Assembly (NCBI GenBank): GCA_012519465.1
Contig: JAAYQD010000334.1
Coordinates: 1-7,797, forward strand
Length of the DNA stretch: 7,797 nucleotides
Source: Candidatus Cloacimonadota bacterium
Lineage (GTDB): Bacteria > Cloacimonadota > Cloacimonadia > Cloacimonadales > Cloacimonadaceae
Reading direction: 5' to 3'
The notes under the pieces were generated by a model, which saw only the letters and a program-made list of their open reading frames with translations, was not told the origin of the DNA and did no database searches. Made by a program: the position numbers and the translations under genes. This document shows, piece by piece, positions 6,372-7,797 of the stretch; the stretch's first letter is position 1; the number at the start of each line of letters is the position of its first letter.

Positions 6372-7649
6372 ATGTCTGAAATTATTTATATTAAAGGACG
6401 CGAAATCTTGGATTCACGCGGTAATCCCACCGTGGAAGCCGACGTTCATCTGGAAACCGGAGTAATGGCAAGAGCCGGGGTCCCCAGCGGAGCCAGCACC
6501 GGAGAGCGGGAAGCCCTGGAGCTGAGAGATGGCGACAAGAGCCGCTATCTGGGCAAAGGCACCCTGAAAGCCGTTGCCAATATCGACGATCATCTGGCTC
6601 CCCATCTGATGGGTCAGGAATCCAGCCAACAGGCAAATATCGATAAACTGATGATCGATTTGGATGGCACAGCCAGCAAGGATAAATTTGGAGCAAACTC
6701 CATCCTGGCAATCTCCATGGCAGTGGCACGCGCCAGCGCCATCGAGCTGGATATGCCCCTCTACCGCTATTTGGGCGGAGTGGGCGCCCTCACTTTGCCC
6801 ATCCCCATGAGCAATATCCTCAATGGCGGAGAGCATGCCGATAACAACGTGGATATCCAGGAATTTATGATTATGCCCTTGGGTGCACCCAATTTCCGCG
6901 AAGCCATTCGCATGAATGCGGAAATCTTCCACAACCTCAAAGCTATCCTCAACAAGCGTGGACTCACCACCTCCGTGGGCGATGAGGGCGGATTTGCCCC
7001 CAACCTGGATTCCAACGAAGACGCCCTGAAGGTGATCGTGGAAGCCATCAACGCCGCTGGCTACAAACCCGGTGAAGAGATCTTCATCGCTCTGGACGTG
7101 GCAGCCTCCAGCTTTTGGAAAGACGGCAGCTACCTCTTTGAGGGCCAAACCCGCGATACAGATTGGATGATAGATTACTATGAAAAGATGATCGCCAAAT
7201 ACCCCATCTGCTCCATCGAAGACGGCTTGGCAGAAAACGACTGGGATGGCTGGATCAAGATGAACCAAATCTTGGGCAATCGCATCCAGCTGGTGGGTGA
7301 CGACGTATTTGTGACCAACCCCGCCATCATCAAGCGCGGCATCAAAGACAAGGTGGCAAATAGCGTGCTCATCAAACTGAACCAAATCGGCAGTGTGTCT
7401 GAAACAATCGACGCCATCAATACCGCCCACAAAGCCGGCTGGACCTGCGTGGTTTCCCACCGTTCCGGCGAAACCGGCGATACCTTCCTGGCAGACCTCG
7501 CCGTGGCACTGAATACCGGCCAGATCAAGACGGGCTCCGTCTCCCGCAGCGAGCGCGTGGATAAATACAACCAGCTCCTGCGTATCGAAGAAGAATTAGG
7601 CGAAGCAGCCATCTTCCCCGGCAAAGCGGTGATCAAACAACTGGGCTAA
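6372..7649 (+). CDS. eno: Enolase (phosphopyruvate hydratase)
   Basis: Interconverts 2-phosphoglycerate and phosphoenolpyruvate in glycolysis and gluconeogenesis; cytoplasmic and magnesium-dependent. It has 425 residues, close to the usual 420-435. All key parts are visible: [14 protein letters not shown] (9-22), the mobile loop [15 protein letters not shown] (39-53), [16 protein letters not shown] (151-166), the catalytic acid GDEGGFAP (E205), metal ligands D242 (ALDVAAS), E283 (SIEDG) and D310 (VGDD), the catalytic base K335 in the signature [12 protein letters not shown], the SHRSGET loop (362-368), and K386 in IKTGS. AAGGAG ends five bases before the ATG. It lies 98 bases after the SPFH gene and could be co-transcribed or have its own promoter. 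A strong terminator follows. Its products feed pyruvate, a substrate of the carboxyltransferase encoded across the intergenic region. Confidence 0.98.
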   Translation: MSEIIYIKGREILDSRGNPTVEADVHLETGVMARAGVPSGASTGEREALELRDGDKSRYLGKGTLKAVANIDDHLAPHLMGQESSQQANIDKLMIDLDGTASKDKFGANSILAISMAVARASAIELDMPLYRYLGGVGALTLPIPMSNILNGGEHADNNVDIQEFMIMPLGAPNFREAIRMNAEIFHNLKAILNKRGLTTSVGDEGGFAPNLDSNEDALKVIVEAINAAGYKPGEEIFIALDVAASSFWKDGSYLFEGQTRDTDWMIDYYEKMIAKYPICSIEDGLAENDWDGWIKMNQILGNRIQLVGDDVFVTNPAIIKRGIKDKVANSVLIKLNQIGSVSETIDAINTAHKAGWTCVVSHRSGETGDTFLADLAVALNTGQIKTGSVSRSERVDKYNQLLRIEEELGEAAIFPGKAVIKQLG

Positions 7650-7675
7650 GAAATCCCAAAGATCATAGATAAAAT

Positions 7676-7705
7676 AAAGGGGTTGGAAATCTTCCAGCCC
7701 CTTTT
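7676..7705. terminator. Intrinsic terminator after eno, likely bidirectional
   Basis: AAAGGGGTTGGAA (7676-7688) pairs with TTCCAGCCCCTTT (7692-7704): 13 pairs with one T-G wobble and a three-base loop. On the plus strand it ends in TTTT (7702-7705), 27 bases after the enolase stop. Read on the minus strand, the stem is followed by TATTTTATCT, so it can also stop transcription arriving from the right. That fits a convergent gene at the window's right edge. Confidence 0.85.
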
Positions 7706-7729
7706 GCTATGTCTAAAGTATTGAAGGTT

Positions 7730-7797
7730 TTAGGTAAGCTCCCTACGGGAGTAAATCCAATAGCCGGCTATCAGGAAAACTGTCGTGCAGACAAGCT
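7730..7797 (-). CDS. Probable C-terminal tail of a convergent membrane protein (partial)
   Basis: Reading leftward from base 7797, the minus strand has an open frame of 21 residues ending at TAA (7732-7730). Its sequence TTVFLIAGYWIYSRRELT is a hydrophobic segment followed by a positively charged end, as expected of a last transmembrane helix with a cytoplasmic C-terminus. The stop lies 25 bases from the T-rich side of a terminator stem that works in this direction. The family cannot be recognised from so little. The competing reading is a plus-strand frame opening at ATG 7709 (MSKVLKVLGKLPTG...), which also runs to the edge but has no ribosome binding site and begins directly at the terminator. 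Confidence 0.42.
   Translation of the reverse strand, partial: LVCTTVFLIAGYWIYSRRELT

Noticed and set aside
6414..7460. 348-codon open frame on the minus strand opposite enolase
   Set aside because: A shadow of the enolase codons; no ribosome binding site or recognisable domain, and enolase is unambiguous.
7739..7751. CTCCC-TAC-GGGAG hairpin, resembling a 16S rRNA segment
   Set aside because: Only 5 pairs; the surrounding sequence is not rRNA, and it is better read as part of a coding frame.

Overview
This is a bacterial chromosomal window of densely packed housekeeping and central-metabolism genes, with roughly balanced base composition and strong AGGAG-type ribosome binding sites. It holds two divergent transcription units separated by a 412-base intergenic region. 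The gene set fits an anaerobic bacterium that moves carbon through methylmalonyl-CoA, pyruvate and oxaloacetate. A Cloacimonadota-like or similar propionate-pathway anaerobe is my guess only, because no marker gene here fixes the phylum. I see no mobile element, CRISPR array, tRNA or rRNA.

Leftward unit (minus strand, 4883 down to 1). Five genes are packed tail to head: an MmdA/12S-type acyl-CoA carboxyltransferase; a 61-residue protein that looks like a small carboxylase subunit; a 662-residue 5S/OadA-type carboxyltransferase with a C-terminal biotinyl domain; the pyrimidine regulator PyrR; and orotidine-5'-phosphate decarboxylase (type 2 PyrF). PyrF starts inside pyrR and is cut by the left edge. 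The first three genes carry both catalytic halves and the biotin carrier of a methylmalonyl-CoA:pyruvate transcarboxylase, with the 5S and 1.3S parts fused. No biotin carboxylase and no OadB/MmdB-type sodium-pump membrane subunit lies in the window. The linkage to pyrimidine genes may reflect oxaloacetate feeding aspartate and pyrimidine synthesis, but that is inference.

Intergenic region (4884-5295). It has no convincing gene. Its main feature is a long interrupted palindrome built from repeated CCTTGTCT units, with a smaller perfect hairpin beside it.

Rightward unit (plus strand, 5296-7649). An SPFH/stomatin-like membrane protein of the QmcA type is followed, after a 98-base gap holding a strong hairpin, by a complete enolase with all catalytic residues. 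A strong terminator that works in either direction follows enolase. Beyond it, at the right edge, the minus strand holds what looks like the hydrophobic C-terminal tail of a convergent membrane protein, cut by the window end.
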